DNA from: Candidatus Hydrogenedentota bacterium
Lineage (GTDB): Bacteria; Hydrogenedentota; Hydrogenedentia; Hydrogenedentales; CAITNO01
Length of the DNA stretch: 35,565 nucleotides
Direction of reading: 5' to 3'
Assembly (NCBI GenBank): GCA_012730105.1
Contig: JAAYBJ010000158.1
Coordinates: 1 to 35,565, forward strand
The translations under genes and the position numbers were made by a program. Positions 1-8,628 of the stretch are shown here, in pieces; within the stretch, counting starts at the first letter, position 1; each line of letters begins with the position of its first letter. The notes under the pieces are model-generated. The model was not told the DNA's origin. It saw only the letters and a program-made list of their open reading frames with translations, and did no database searches.

Positions 1-476
1 AACACCCCGAAATACGCCACGCCCACACCGCCAATGGCCAAAACGCTGCACCCCGCAATCAATATCTGCACAACCCGGCGCTCATTGTCATAGAGGCCCG
101 GAAAAATGAAGGCGCAAAGTTGCCAGAGGAGAAAGGGCAGGGCCAGCAGAAGTCCCCCATAACCCGCAATCTTAAACTTAACCACGATAAACTCAAGGGG
201 ATTAAGGACGGTCCATTCAACGCTTTCCGTGCCCTTTTGCGGCTCGGCCTCGGGAGGTGTTTCCTCGGCAGCCTCACCCTCGGCTTCCGTATCGATTTTT
301 AAGACGCCATGGGCGCTCAGCGGCGAAAGCGGCCACGCCAGCAGTTCAAAGATCTGATTGGAAAGAGCGTAACAAACGAAGACGGAAACCCCCAGCGCGA
401 TGCATGACCGTATGATTCGGGTGCGGAGTTCGCCCAGGTGTTCCGTAAAACTCATTCTTTTTTCATCTTGGGACAC
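1..476 (-). CDS. tatC: Sec-independent protein translocase TatC, partial (C-terminus beyond the left edge)
   Basis: TatC is the multi-spanning core of the twin-arginine translocase; it recognises RR signal peptides and exports folded proteins. About 158 residues are visible. The N-terminal HLGELRTRI block (residues 13-21), the first membrane helix (about 22-45), and the conserved PLEFIVVKFK and LPFLLWQLCAFIFPGLYDNERR region (about 93-134) match the family. I chose the GTG at 474-476 because AGGAG lies 8 bases upstream and it gives an MSQDEKRMSF start; an internal ATG at 453-455 is the alternative. The first periplasmic loop carries an extra acidic stretch (about residues 62-86, rich in E and P) that is not typical of short TatC proteins. 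The gene is the last of a minus-strand group after the HU gene. No tatA is in the window. Confidence 0.93.
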   Translation of the reverse strand, partial: MSQDEKRMSFTEHLGELRTRIIRSCIALGVSVFVCYALSNQIFELLAWPLSPLSAHGVLKIDTEAEGEAAEETPPEAEPQKGTESVEWTVLNPLEFIVVKFKIAGYGGLLLALPFLLWQLCAFIFPGLYDNERRVVQILIAGCSVLAIGGVGVAYFGV

Positions 477-600
477 TGGGAAAACTCCTGTAAACATCCC
501 TGCCGGATATTCGCATCCACCCCTTGTACCACCGACCACCAGGCGGGACGGGCGGATTGACGGGGGACACTGCGGGATTATGGATTATCAAGACGTGCAT

Positions 601-628
601 TCCGGCGTCATACCGTCGATGCGCCGGA
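601..628 (-). other. Hairpin between the HU gene and tatC
   Basis: Arms TCCGGCG (601-607) and CGCCGGA (622-628) are perfectly complementary with a 14-base loop. They lie directly after the HU stop codon on the minus strand. There is no T-run, so this may be an mRNA-stabilising or processing hairpin, or a weak or factor-dependent terminator. The rest of the 153-base gap to tatC shows nothing clear. Confidence 0.35.
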
Positions 629-629
629 C

Positions 630-926
630 TTACTCTCCGGATTGCGTTCCGGCATCGCGGACGCGTTCACGCAATTCCTTGCCCATTTTAAACCTGACGG
701 AACGTTTCGGGCCCACCATCACGGGCTCACCGGTACGCGGGTTACGCGTTTTGCGGCCGTCCCGTTCTTCAATTTGGAATACACCGAAGCCCCGGATCTC
801 TATGCGTTCCCCACTGCCCAGGGTATCCAGTACCACATCCAGAAAGGTATCCACATATGCACGGACCGCGTCCGGTTCCATCTGCATGCGTTCGGCAAAA
901 CGCATCACCAAGTCTTTTCTGGTCAC
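630..926 (-). CDS. HU/IHF-family DNA-binding protein
   Basis: A 98-residue nucleoid protein that binds and bends DNA as a dimer. The N-terminal helical half (MTRKDLVMRFAERM...) is followed by the DNA-binding beta arm: GFGVF at residues 46-50, then RDGRKTRNPRTGEPV. The RNPRTGE motif with the intercalating proline is at about 61-67. The C-terminus (KRSVRFKMGKELRERV) completes the fold. Length matches HU/IHF. The start codon is GTG (924-926) without a strong Shine-Dalgarno. It sits 66 bases downstream of the tail-anchored protein gene and 153 bases upstream of tatC in the same direction. HU and the IHF subunits cannot be told apart confidently, so no symbol is given. Confidence 0.93.
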   Translation of the reverse strand: MTRKDLVMRFAERMQMEPDAVRAYVDTFLDVVLDTLGSGERIEIRGFGVFQIEERDGRKTRNPRTGEPVMVGPKRSVRFKMGKELRERVRDAGTQSGE

Positions 927-992
927 GCTAAATAATCCCGTATGCGTTGTACGCTGTCGATTGAATAGTGAGGATCCGCGAACGAGCCCGGG

Positions 993-1577
993 CTACTGCA
1001 TTCCCAGCGCATTCTTGTACATGGTCCCGAGGCCGCCGATATCCAGGACAAACACAATCGCGATGACGGCAATCACCGCGCCGATAATCAGGATGGTTTT
1101 CAAGGTGGCCGGGTCCATGCCGCCGCCCCCGCCCCCGCCGCCGCCGGTCGCCAGATCGGCGGTGGCCACAAAGATCTTCTCGCCCTGTTCCGCCCGCAGT
1201 TTTTTGTCTTCTATACTACCGAGGGTTTCATTGATGGCAATAAACGCCCGGTGCCACTCGGTCTGCAGTTTTTTGAGAGCCACCTCGGACTGGGAATAAA
1301 TCGCCTCCAGATTGGTCGCACCCGAAACAATATTCATGGTGTTGGCATCCAGACTATAATCATCCATCAACGTCTGCTGCAACACCCGGTGCTGACGCGC
1401 CAGTTTACTCTTGATCTTGAGAAACTGGTTTTCCAGCTGGGCCTTGTTGACCCCCGGATTGGGATAGGTGGTCAGAATCTGGTTAAACAACAGCCAGTCA
1501 TTCATGAACTCACGGCAAAGTTCAACGCGGCGTTCCAGCAGTTGAACCGTTCGCAATTGTTTCTTGCTCAGTGCCAT
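993..1577 (-). CDS. Unknown protein with polyglycine hinge and C-terminal membrane anchor
   Basis: A 194-residue protein I do not recognise. Residues 1-140 are charged and mostly helical, with leucine-rich heptad-like stretches (for example RTVQLLERRVELCREF) compatible with coiled coil. Nine consecutive glycines follow at about residues 144-152, then a single hydrophobic helix (TILIIGAVIAVIAIVFVL) and a short tail. The layout suggests a cytoplasmic soluble domain joined by a flexible hinge to a tail anchor. The start has a clear GGAG about 10 bases upstream. The glycine tract is encoded by a GGC/GGG run at about 1121-1147, which could be prone to slippage. Its place upstream of the HU and tatC genes gives no functional clue. 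Confidence 0.75.
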   Translation of the reverse strand: MALSKKQLRTVQLLERRVELCREFMNDWLLFNQILTTYPNPGVNKAQLENQFLKIKSKLARQHRVLQQTLMDDYSLDANTMNIVSGATNLEAIYSQSEVALKKLQTEWHRAFIAINETLGSIEDKKLRAEQGEKIFVATADLATGGGGGGGGGMDPATLKTILIIGAVIAVIAIVFVLDIGGLGTMYKNALGMQ

Positions 1578-1697
1578 AATAAGAAAAATCTCCTTTGAGA
1601 AGCAGGCTCCACATCACTTCAGGACACTTAATCTAGCATAAGCCGGGTACAAAATCAAACAAACTCATCCCTTTACGGTTCGGGAACCCGGTGAAAG

Positions 1698-2474
1698 TCA
1701 CCGCATACTGATGAAATGTGCCAGCAGACCGTCACTTAATCGAACACGCTCGATATCCAGAAAAATCCGGCGGTGCAGCCGGTAAATCCGGCCTGCCAAA
1801 CGGCCCCCGTCATAAATGCATCCATTTGTAATGCTGTAAGGACTCTGTGCCGGGTCCGCCGGAAATATCTCCACTTTCGCATCCCGAAGTGTCGCGCGCC
1901 GCTGAATGGACGCGACTTGTTCTTTTCCTGTGTATACACGCAGTTGCTGAGCGCCATGCACCGCTCGCACATCAAAAACGGCATTACTGCGGGCGCTTCG
2001 GACATGCCAATGCACATTATATTGCTTAATTTCCACACAATGCGAGATGTCCCCCGCCTCGTCCCTACACTCGAATCCTTCCTTGCCCGGCTGGGCGGGA
2101 CGTGAAAGAAGTATATGATGCTCGAATGGATCGGGAATATCGTGGTCCCGTTCCGGTTCGGGAACGTTACGCGCTATCGCCAGGGCAACCCGAATCCGCC
2201 AATCATTCAACAGGGCGCGCATTGTAAAAGCGATCATACCGAAGATAAGGATGCCAATGAAGGCATAAAAGCCCGCGAGCGTCCAGGTGCGGTTATCGAT
2301 ATGGATACCGTACGCCAGCGCGGCAAGCGATTCGACTACGCAAAGGGCATAGGCGAAAATCAAGCCGATGGTGACCGGGCTGATTACCTTGGGCAGGGTG
2401 TAATAACACACGGCCCGTTCGTACTCCGTAATTACGCCTTCCTTCGAAACAGTACGCACACTAGATACTCCCAT
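1698..2474 (-). CDS. Unknown integral membrane protein with two membrane helices
   Basis: A 258-residue protein not assignable to a known family by eye. Two hydrophobic helices lie at about residues 29-55 (VISPVTIGLIFAYALCVVES) and 66-88 (TLAGFYAFIGILIFGMIAF). A soluble C-terminal region of about 170 residues follows; its later part (about 170-258) alternates short hydrophobic strands with YDGGRLAGRIYRLHRR and IFLDIERVRL segments. That resembles small all-beta LURP-one/scramblase-like folds, but this is only an impression. The ATG start lacks a strong Shine-Dalgarno. It is transcribed away from rnpB, so the 2475-2563 region must hold divergent promoters. Nothing indicates an operon partner, because 120 bases separate it from the next gene. 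Confidence 0.65.
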   Translation of the reverse strand: MGVSSVRTVSKEGVITEYERAVCYYTLPKVISPVTIGLIFAYALCVVESLAALAYGIHIDNRTWTLAGFYAFIGILIFGMIAFTMRALLNDWRIRVALAIARNVPEPERDHDIPDPFEHHILLSRPAQPGKEGFECRDEAGDISHCVEIKQYNVHWHVRSARSNAVFDVRAVHGAQQLRVYTGKEQVASIQRRATLRDAKVEIFPADPAQSPYSITNGCIYDGGRLAGRIYRLHRRIFLDIERVRLSDGLLAHFISMR

Positions 2475-2563
2475 GGCGGAAACATACGCCCCGCACAGTA
2501 TAGCACCGCGAGACGGTTACGCCCAATCCATGCAACATATGGAAATGGTATTGCCGCGCGGTT

Positions 2564-2569
2564 TATACT
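2564..2569 (+). promoter_or_regulatory. Probable -10 element of rnpB
   Basis: TATACT lies 7 bases before the 5' strand of the P1 helix of the RNase P RNA, as expected for a sigma-70 type -10 with transcription starting near 2575-2577. No convincing -35 hexamer is seen at the usual distance. A similar TATACTGGAC string occurs on the minus strand upstream of the gene at 4110-5027 (about 5082-5091). Confidence 0.5.
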
Positions 2570-2576
2570 GGACAGG

Positions 2577-2934
2577 CAAGCGGGCCGAACGGTCGCGGTG
2601 CGGCTTCGGGCCGCATCGAGGAAAGTCCGGGCTCCACAGGGCAGGACGCTTCGTAACGCGAAGGCGGAGCAATCCGACGGAAAGTGGCACAGAAAATACA
2701 CAGCCCGTTTCGTCGGGCAATGGTGAAAAGGTGCGGTAAGAGCGCACCAGCGTCGTGGCGACACGGCGGCTCGCTAAACCCCGTCCGGAGCAAGTCCAAA
2801 TAGGGAACCCATGGCGCGGCCCGCGTCGGTTCCGGGTAGGACGCTTGAGGCATGCGGCGACGCATGTTCCAGATGAATGACCGTTCACGGGCGCGCAAGC
2901 GCCCCGGACAGAACCCGGCTTACAGGCCCGCTTG
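2577..2934 (+). ncRNA. rnpB: RNase P RNA, bacterial type A
   Basis: Catalytic RNA of ribonuclease P, which trims 5' leaders from pre-tRNAs. The ends form a perfect 10-bp P1 helix: CAAGCGGGCC (2577-2586) with GGCCCGCTTG (2925-2934). Between them are the universally conserved blocks in order: GAGGAAAGTCCGGGCTCCAC (about 2624-2643), the GGAAAGTGGCACAGAAAATA region (about 2680-2699), GGTGAAAAGGTGCGGTAAGA (about 2722-2741), the AAACCCC/GGAGCAAG region near 2776-2795, and ACAGAACCCGGCTTACAGG near the 3' end. The GATGAATGACCG element near 2873 is the conserved P4-associated strand. Length of about 360 bases fits type A. The mature 3' end may extend a few bases past P1. Downstream is the alkyltransferase gene, only 38 bases away. 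Confidence 0.97.
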
Positions 2935-2972
2935 CACTTGACAGCTGTTGGGACATAAAGCAGGAGATGCCG

Positions 2973-3485
2973 ATGACCCTTGCCGCCGCCAATTTCCGCT
3001 TTCATTTTCCGGGCGGGGCCTTCTATGGCTATTTTTCATCGGAAGGCCTGCAGGCACTGCATTTGTATCCGGACAGCGCGCCGCCCCCGGTAGTGCTCCA
3101 TTCGGCGCCGAACATCGTGTGGGGCCAGATTCTGTACAGGCTCCTCGAACAATACTTCACGGGTTGCCCGACGGATTTTTCGCCCATTCCCCTCGACCTG
3201 AGCGCGGGCACGGCATTCCAACAATGCGCGTGGCGCGCGGCATGCGACATTCCACACGGCAGCACCGCCAGTTACGGCGCCCTGGCACGAAGGATTGGCA
3301 CGCCCGGCGCGGCGCGGGCCGTGGGCGGAGCCATGGGCGCGAACCCGGTGATTCTTGTTGTGCCCTGTCACCGCATCATCGCTTCGGACGGTTCACTGGG
3401 CGGATACGGTCCCGGGTTATCGTGGAAGAAATGTTTCCTGGCCCTTGAACAGAGCCATTCCGCCTGGACGCCCCCCGCTCAATAA
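2973..3485 (+). CDS. ogt: Methylated-DNA--protein-cysteine methyltransferase
   Basis: DNA repair protein that transfers the alkyl group from O6-alkylguanine to its own cysteine. About 170 residues: an N-terminal ribonuclease-like domain (1-80), then the C-terminal active-site domain with GTAFQQCAWRAACDIPHGSTASYG (DNA-recognition helix region), RAVGGAMGANP, and the catalytic VVPCHRII block followed by DGSLGGYGPGLSWKK. The reading frame continues upstream into rnpB. I place the start at ATG 2973 because AGGAG ends 6 bases before it; ATG 2967 is too close to that site. The 3' end overlaps the convergent nitroreductase gene by 7 bases. Assignment as Ogt/MGMT-type rather than the C-terminal half of Ada follows from the lack of an Ada metal-binding N-domain. 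Confidence 0.93.
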   Translation: MTLAAANFRFHFPGGAFYGYFSSEGLQALHLYPDSAPPPVVLHSAPNIVWGQILYRLLEQYFTGCPTDFSPIPLDLSAGTAFQQCAWRAACDIPHGSTASYGALARRIGTPGAARAVGGAMGANPVILVVPCHRIIASDGSLGGYGPGLSWKKCFLALEQSHSAWTPPAQ

Positions 3486-3976
3486 CATTCCCAGTGCAGT
3501 ACATCCTTCAAGGCCCGCTTGGGCGGGGCGGGAATGGCGGCGGGATGCCCCAGGGCAATAAGGCTGACCAATTTTTTGTCCGCCGGGACACCGAGCAATG
3601 CACCCATTTCCCCTGCGTATTCTTTTTTATCACCTGCCACCCAGCATCCGCCCACACCGAGCGCCCAGGCGGCGTTTAATATGTTCTGCGTGGCGGCCGA
3701 GCCGTCTTCGAGGTAATACCGGGTGTCGCTACAGAACACGGCGATACACGCGGCCGCGCCGGCGATGTGCTTGCCGTGCTGGGTTATGTCCGCGATGCGC
3801 GCCCGCATCGCCGGGTCCGTGACCACCACGAATTCCCAGGGCTGTTCATTGCGGGCCGTACAGGCAAGGCGGCCGCAATCCACAATGGCTTCCAGTATTT
3901 CACTGCTTAGCTGCTTGCTCCCGTCATACACACGCACGCTTCTGCGTTCGCGCAGAACTTGCAGGGCATCCATCAT
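3479..3976 (-). CDS. Nitroreductase-family FMN oxidoreductase
   Basis: A 165-residue protein of the NfsB/FRase-like flavin fold, expected to reduce nitro or quinone-like compounds with NAD(P)H as a dimer. Visible hallmarks are the N-terminal RRSVRVYDGSKQLSSEILEAIVDCGRLACTA block with the FMN-phosphate-binding RRSVR, the NEQPWEFVVVTD strand (about 43-54), the ILNAAWALGVGGCWVAG flavin-contact region (about 99-115), and the LGVPADKKLVSLIALGHP segment near the C-terminus. It is short compared with many members (about 180-220 residues). Start ATGATG has GGAAG about 7 bases upstream. It converges with the alkyltransferase gene with a 7-base overlap. Substrate unknown. Confidence 0.9.
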   Translation of the reverse strand: MMDALQVLRERRSVRVYDGSKQLSSEILEAIVDCGRLACTARNEQPWEFVVVTDPAMRARIADITQHGKHIAGAAACIAVFCSDTRYYLEDGSAATQNILNAAWALGVGGCWVAGDKKEYAGEMGALLGVPADKKLVSLIALGHPAAIPAPPKRALKDVLHWECY

Positions 3977-4109
3977 GATGATACTTCCTTGTAATTTGGG
4001 TTCTTTCCGGCACCTTCACCGGAGTACACAGGTTAACGGGAATCAACCGGCAGGCTGCCGGGCACGTGCGCGGACCGCCTGGAAGTGGGGCAATTCATGG
4101 CATCATCCG

Positions 4110-5027
4110 CTACGGCGCGACTTCCACCGCTTCCCCTTTCTTGAGATACAGGATAACATCACGGCCGGAGGCCGCATGTCTGGAAATGCTCAACACGCGG
4201 TGGTCGGAATCCCCGACCTGGGTCTCCGCGTACTGGTGGGCGGATTCTTCGTCATCAAACACTTCAATATTGATATTATCGTAGCCCTCGTATTGCTTGC
4301 GCAAGTCCCGGCCAAGTTGCTCGATGTCTTCGCGCCGGCTGCGCGGTGGCACAACGCCCACGATGCCTTTCAGCGATGCGGCGCCTTCACCAATCTCCGC
4401 CACCATCTCCGGGGAACGTCCCCACTCCTGTACGGTGGAGAAAGAAAAGGGTTCCGGTTCGCCTTCCTCCTCATCCTCTTGGAAGGCGTCCTCAGGAACA
4501 TCAGGCGGCAACATGGGTTCCCCGGGGAACGACTCCATGTGCCCCTCCCCTGCCGTCATCGTTTCCGGCGCCGCTTGTTCCTGTGCCTCCAGCACTTCCC
4601 GGATGATGCCGATACCGGGACGTGGCACACGGGCAGGGTCAGGCAAACCATATTCGGTATGTTGTTGGCCCAAGCGAAAAACCTCCTGGCGCAGATACTC
4701 ATTCTCCTGGCGCTGGTCGGCCATCACCTGATTGACGAGCAGATCGAGGGTCGCCTGAAGCAGGCGCAGTTCATCCCGAACGGTCTGAATTTCCAGCCGG
4801 AGCGCCTCCATGGGATCCTTGGGTGTCTTCGCATCTTCCTTTTCGCGAAGTTCTTCGGGGACGGGATCCTGTCCGGACACTTCCTCCTGGGGCAACACGC
4901 GCACTTCAATATGAGTTTTAGGGATCTCGAAGTCCGGCTTGGTCGGGTCTCCTTCGGCAACAGCGAGTGCCGCAACAGAGAGGAGAACGCCTGCCCCTAC
5001 AAGGTGTTTTAACATGGTCTTCATCAT
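4110..5027 (-). CDS. Secreted acidic coiled-coil protein of unknown function
   Basis: A 305-residue exported protein I do not recognise. Residues 1-24 form a Sec signal peptide (MMKTMLKHLV, a hydrophobic core, then an ALAVA cleavage site). Residues about 73-120 (EALRLEIQTVRDELRLLQAT and onward) are a predicted coiled coil. Residues about 125-200 are low-complexity, rich in P and E, including an EDEEEGEPEP run. The C-terminal 100 residues look folded, with a GIVGVVPPRSRREDIEQLGRDL segment and alternating strands ending in VILYLKKGEAVEV. This layout fits a periplasmic spacer or trimer-forming protein, but no function is assigned. It is 118 bases downstream of the GH9 gene on the same strand. 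A TATACT -10-like element lies at 5086-5091 on the minus strand, so it may have its own promoter. Confidence 0.7.
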   Translation of the reverse strand: MMKTMLKHLVGAGVLLSVAALAVAEGDPTKPDFEIPKTHIEVRVLPQEEVSGQDPVPEELREKEDAKTPKDPMEALRLEIQTVRDELRLLQATLDLLVNQVMADQRQENEYLRQEVFRLGQQHTEYGLPDPARVPRPGIGIIREVLEAQEQAAPETMTAGEGHMESFPGEPMLPPDVPEDAFQEDEEEGEPEPFSFSTVQEWGRSPEMVAEIGEGAASLKGIVGVVPPRSRREDIEQLGRDLRKQYEGYDNINIEVFDDEESAHQYAETQVGDSDHRVLSISRHAASGRDVILYLKKGEAVEVAP

Positions 5028-5145
5028 GTGCTCAGGTATCCTGAAACCGCTTTCATTTCCCCGGTGCAGCCCGTGCCGCCAGTCCAGTATAGCATTTCAG
5101 ACGGCATCCAGCCCTTACATAACGCCTGTGTGCCGCGGAAAGTTG

Positions 5146-8100
5146 TCACAAGCCGGGCTCGTGCGCGGAAACCAGTTGCGCCAGGGCGTTCAGCAGCGCC
5201 GTATTATGGGGAAGCCACACTTCATTGGATTCGTAACCGGGAATATCCCGCCCGGTCATGTCAAAGCGCGGCCGGTCGTCCCCAACCGAACGCCAGGTGA
5301 TTCCGTTGACCACGCCCCCGGGGACGGCGCCCCGTTTCACTCCGGAAAAAGCGTACCGGTGGTGATAGGAAGGCGCAAAGACGCTGCCCACCTCTTCCAT
5401 CAGACTGATGTTATAGGGATTCACGCCGAGGACCCAGTTAAACTGGTCGTAAATAAACCTCATAAATTCCGGCCTGCATTCATAGCGGCACGCCATGGCC
5501 ATGTATGCCGCCGCTTCCAGGAGGTAACTGTTTGTGCCCACGCGCCAGCCGCCTTTATCCGCGGGTGTCCCAAAAAAATTTGGCTTGTCGGCCGGGCCAA
5601 AGGTATACACTCCAAAGGGATTCGCCGCGAGCGTAAGCATCTGTTCCGCCTTGCGCAGCACCTCGGGCCCCAACCGCGCCGCCAGGGATGTCCCGAATAC
5701 GGCATCATAACGGCCGGCCGTTTCAATGTGCGCGGACGAGGGCTCCGTCACGCCTGTTTCGGGAAACAGTTCCGCACTCAGCGCCGAGGCGATCTCGGCA
5801 CGGCCCGCCTCGCCCGTGCAGGCGAATAAATCAACGGCCGTGCTCAACTGCGGCAGACCGCGGTGCCCTTCTTTCAGCGCATAGTCCAGGCTGCGCGCCG
5901 CAGTGTCCACCCATTCCCGGTATTCCGTATCCATGGCGTTTTTACCGCCAAACAGGGCAGCGATGCGCGCCAGCGCCGCCTGATGCATATCCGGGTTGTC
6001 CCCGGACACCCGGCTGCCCGGCCGCTCATCCCCGGTTCCGGGAATGTTGTCCGTTTCCAGTTCCGGCGGGCCCCAGAAACCGTAACCGGAGGTGATGGCT
6101 CCGAAAGCGGAACCGTCCGCCATGACCATGCGGCGCACATGGTCGCCGCCCCACAGGATCTCATCAAAAAACTCACTGAAACCCGAGGTCGCTTTGCCCA
6201 GCGCGTCAAAGGCGTCCTGCTGTGCGGTGTAGGCGCAGGCCAGCCCGTACACATAGGGGGCGTTGTGATATTTATTGTAATCACCCGCGTCGTGCCAGCC
6301 GCCCCAGAGGGGATACTGGCCCGCACTGTCCGGCCCTGCGGCATCATCCAGGTGGCAAGCCTCATGGAATCCCGGGATGGCCATGCCGCAGCGCTGGTAA
6401 TAGAAAAAGCGGTAACCGGGCCGCACGCACGCGTCCCACAGCCGGTTTACACCGACTTCAAAGGGCCAGGAGGATTCGGCCTCCCCGTCTAAAAACACGC
6501 GTATCCGGTACTTGCCCGGCACATTCACCTCCGAGAAATCACCGGAATAGTAGTAATAGCCCCAGTCCCTTCCGTAATGACCGGTTATACGGGCCGGGGA
6601 TTCAAGCGCTCCATTATGAACGGTGGCGCTCTCCCCGTTCACAACTTGATAAGAAAACGTCGCCGCCTTGAAATTGGACTGAACGACAAAACGCTTGGGT
6701 GCGCCGACATCATACCCGGCCTGGTTGACAAGTACCTCGAAACGGGACGGCTCCGTGCGAACGACCCGAATATCGGCACTATCCCAATATACGGCGGGCC
6801 CCTCAGATTCCAATGCCACGACGAGGTAACGCGCGCCCGCCGGCGGTACTGCATCAACAAGATCAAGAGGTATCCATCCCCTGTCTTCCCTCTTTTCGGA
6901 CAAGGTGTCTTCACGCAGCACGCCGGTATTGCCCAACCACTGCAACCGGGCGTGCGCCAGACCGCCCAGACGATATACGGCCGCAGAGACCTTCCGCCAG
7001 GAAGGGTTAACCGGTACAGGCTCCGACAGAATAAGCCCCGCTCCGTCCGCGCGCAGGGATCGGGCCCCGTCACGGGCCTGTTCTTCCGATAGTTGCCACG
7101 ATACCTCGCCCAGCGTGGCCATGCGCCAACCCTGCGGACGGGATGTCACGGTTGCATAAAAGGGGCCGTTGGGGTCAAATTGTTCCAAGCCCTCCTTGAC
7201 TTTTCCTCTCTCGAAATCGCCGAAGATTTCCAGGGATTCCTCCAGTTCCACGTATCCGGGCGCGCCTGATCCAAGTTGAAAAGACGATCCGCTTTGCCTC
7301 GCGTCGAATCGCCGGGCCGGCCAGGGCACGCACAGATCCGAATACCGTGCGTCCGTTGACAGGCAACGCAGTTTCCGGTCGCTACCGCACAGCAGGACAT
7401 CCGTCATGCCGTCCCCGTCCACATCCGCCAGGGAGAGCGGGAAAATAAGGCGCATACCCGTGCCGTAACGCCACTGGAGCCTTCCTTGCCCATCCAGGCA
7501 GTACAGAAAATGATCTCCCGAAGCGGCCAGCACATCCGCCTGCCCATCCCCCGTGACATCACCCAGGCTTATGGCGATATGCACTGAAGTCAATGTCTGA
7601 AAGGTCCACAACAACACGCCTGCGGGTGAAAATACATATACATGGCCGGCACTGTCACCCAGTACGATCTCGTCCCGGCCGTCGGCGTTAATATCCCCAA
7701 CCGCAACCGACCCGGCGCTGTAGGTGTCCGGAATGGCATGCAGGGGGGCTTTCCAAACCGGAACGCCCGTATCCGCGTCAAAGCGCCACAGGAACGCGTC
7801 ATCCCGCGACGCGGCATAGATCTCCGCCTTGCCGTCTTGATCGGCATCGGCCAGAATCACCCCGCCCGGGAAGTCGTCGCCCGTATTATGTTCATACACC
7901 AGACCGCCCCCGTGGCTGACCCGGAAAATGCCGTACCCGCTCGCGCCAAAAAGATCCACGATGTCGTCGCCGTCCACATCCGCCGCCGCCATGCCGCCCC
8001 GTATGCGCAAGGGCGGACTCCCTTCCGTTTCAGGCAGATGCCATAAAAGATCCCCCCCTTCCCCGTAGGCATGGATGCCCTTGTTTTCGGTGGGAACCAC

Positions 8101-8532
8101 CAGCATCTGTTTCCTAGAATCCGGTCCGGGCATCCATAAGACGCCGCCCCATTCAACGGCGCCCGGTTCGCGCCGCCACAACAGCGCACCCGTCGATGCG
8201 TCGAGGCAAACCACGCTCCCATCGCCGTTGGCAACGGCAAGCCGACGGAGGCCGTCATCGCTTGCATCGCTCAAGGCCGCAGAAGAAACCAGTCGCTTGG
8301 CCCAGTTCCCGTCATATTCCCAAAGCGGTTCTCCCGCAGCGCTGATGCAGCGCAAAATGCCCGCTTCGCTGTCGCAGATAACCGTCTCCAGCCCGGGGGA
8401 CGGCGCCATGTCGGCCACCAGGGGCGGCGCATAGAGATTGGACAGCGCTTCATACTGCCAGGTGAGTTCCGGTTCCCTGACCATGGAGGTGGTTGAGGCC
8501 AGGGCAATCATCACGACAAGGGACAGCGACAT
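5146..8532 (-). CDS. Exported beta-propeller / glycoside hydrolase family 9 fusion
   Basis: A 1128-residue secreted enzyme expected to hydrolyse beta-1,4-glucan or a related polysaccharide by inversion. Residues 1-17 are the signal peptide. Residues about 20-400 form an FG-GAP/PQQ-like propeller: repeated blades such as SLGDVTGDGQADVLAAS and AVGDINADGRDEIVLGDS carry calcium-binding DxDxDGxxD-type loops. Residues about 430-595 look like a carbohydrate-binding-type jelly roll. From about 600 follow the GH9 immunoglobulin-like domain (FEVLVNQAGYDVGAPKRFVV) and the catalytic (alpha/alpha)6 barrel. The barrel has GGWHDAGDYNKY with the catalytic aspartates at about 748/751, SYHHRY at about 1055-1060, and the acid YESNEVW with Glu at about 1104. 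The start at 8532 has GGAGA 7 bases upstream; the frame is open 11 codons further. A propeller fused to GH9 is unusual. Confidence 0.93.
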   Translation of the reverse strand: MSLSLVVMIALASTTSMVREPELTWQYEALSNLYAPPLVADMAPSPGLETVICDSEAGILRCISAAGEPLWEYDGNWAKRLVSSAALSDASDDGLRRLAVANGDGSVVCLDASTGALLWRREPGAVEWGGVLWMPGPDSRKQMLVVPTENKGIHAYGEGGDLLWHLPETEGSPPLRIRGGMAAADVDGDDIVDLFGASGYGIFRVSHGGGLVYEHNTGDDFPGGVILADADQDGKAEIYAASRDDAFLWRFDADTGVPVWKAPLHAIPDTYSAGSVAVGDINADGRDEIVLGDSAGHVYVFSPAGVLLWTFQTLTSVHIAISLGDVTGDGQADVLAASGDHFLYCLDGQGRLQWRYGTGMRLIFPLSLADVDGDGMTDVLLCGSDRKLRCLSTDARYSDLCVPWPARRFDARQSGSSFQLGSGAPGYVELEESLEIFGDFERGKVKEGLEQFDPNGPFYATVTSRPQGWRMATLGEVSWQLSEEQARDGARSLRADGAGLILSEPVPVNPSWRKVSAAVYRLGGLAHARLQWLGNTGVLREDTLSEKREDRGWIPLDLVDAVPPAGARYLVVALESEGPAVYWDSADIRVVRTEPSRFEVLVNQAGYDVGAPKRFVVQSNFKAATFSYQVVNGESATVHNGALESPARITGHYGRDWGYYYYSGDFSEVNVPGKYRIRVFLDGEAESSWPFEVGVNRLWDACVRPGYRFFYYQRCGMAIPGFHEACHLDDAAGPDSAGQYPLWGGWHDAGDYNKYHNAPYVYGLACAYTAQQDAFDALGKATSGFSEFFDEILWGGDHVRRMVMADGSAFGAITSGYGFWGPPELETDNIPGTGDERPGSRVSGDNPDMHQAALARIAALFGGKNAMDTEYREWVDTAARSLDYALKEGHRGLPQLSTAVDLFACTGEAGRAEIASALSAELFPETGVTEPSSAHIETAGRYDAVFGTSLAARLGPEVLRKAEQMLTLAANPFGVYTFGPADKPNFFGTPADKGGWRVGTNSYLLEAAAYMAMACRYECRPEFMRFIYDQFNWVLGVNPYNISLMEEVGSVFAPSYHHRYAFSGVKRGAVPGGVVNGITWRSVGDDRPRFDMTGRDIPGYESNEVWLPHNTALLNALAQLVSAHEPGL

Positions 8533-8628
8533 GGGATTCTCCTTATCTCTGGACAATCGAGGCAAATGAAATAATCAGGGTTATGCAACAGTTCCCCGGC
8601 CTCTCGCGATCGCCTGAATAACCGGCGC

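Noticed and set aside
400-1299. 299-codon plus-strand frame opposite the HU and polyglycine-protein genes
   Set aside because: Its proline run is the antisense reading of the glycine tract and it overlaps a clear HU gene; no family match.
3723-5012. 429-codon plus-strand frame across the nitroreductase and the secreted coiled-coil gene
   Set aside because: Lies antisense to two better-supported genes with good starts, and has no domain, signal or ribosome binding site.
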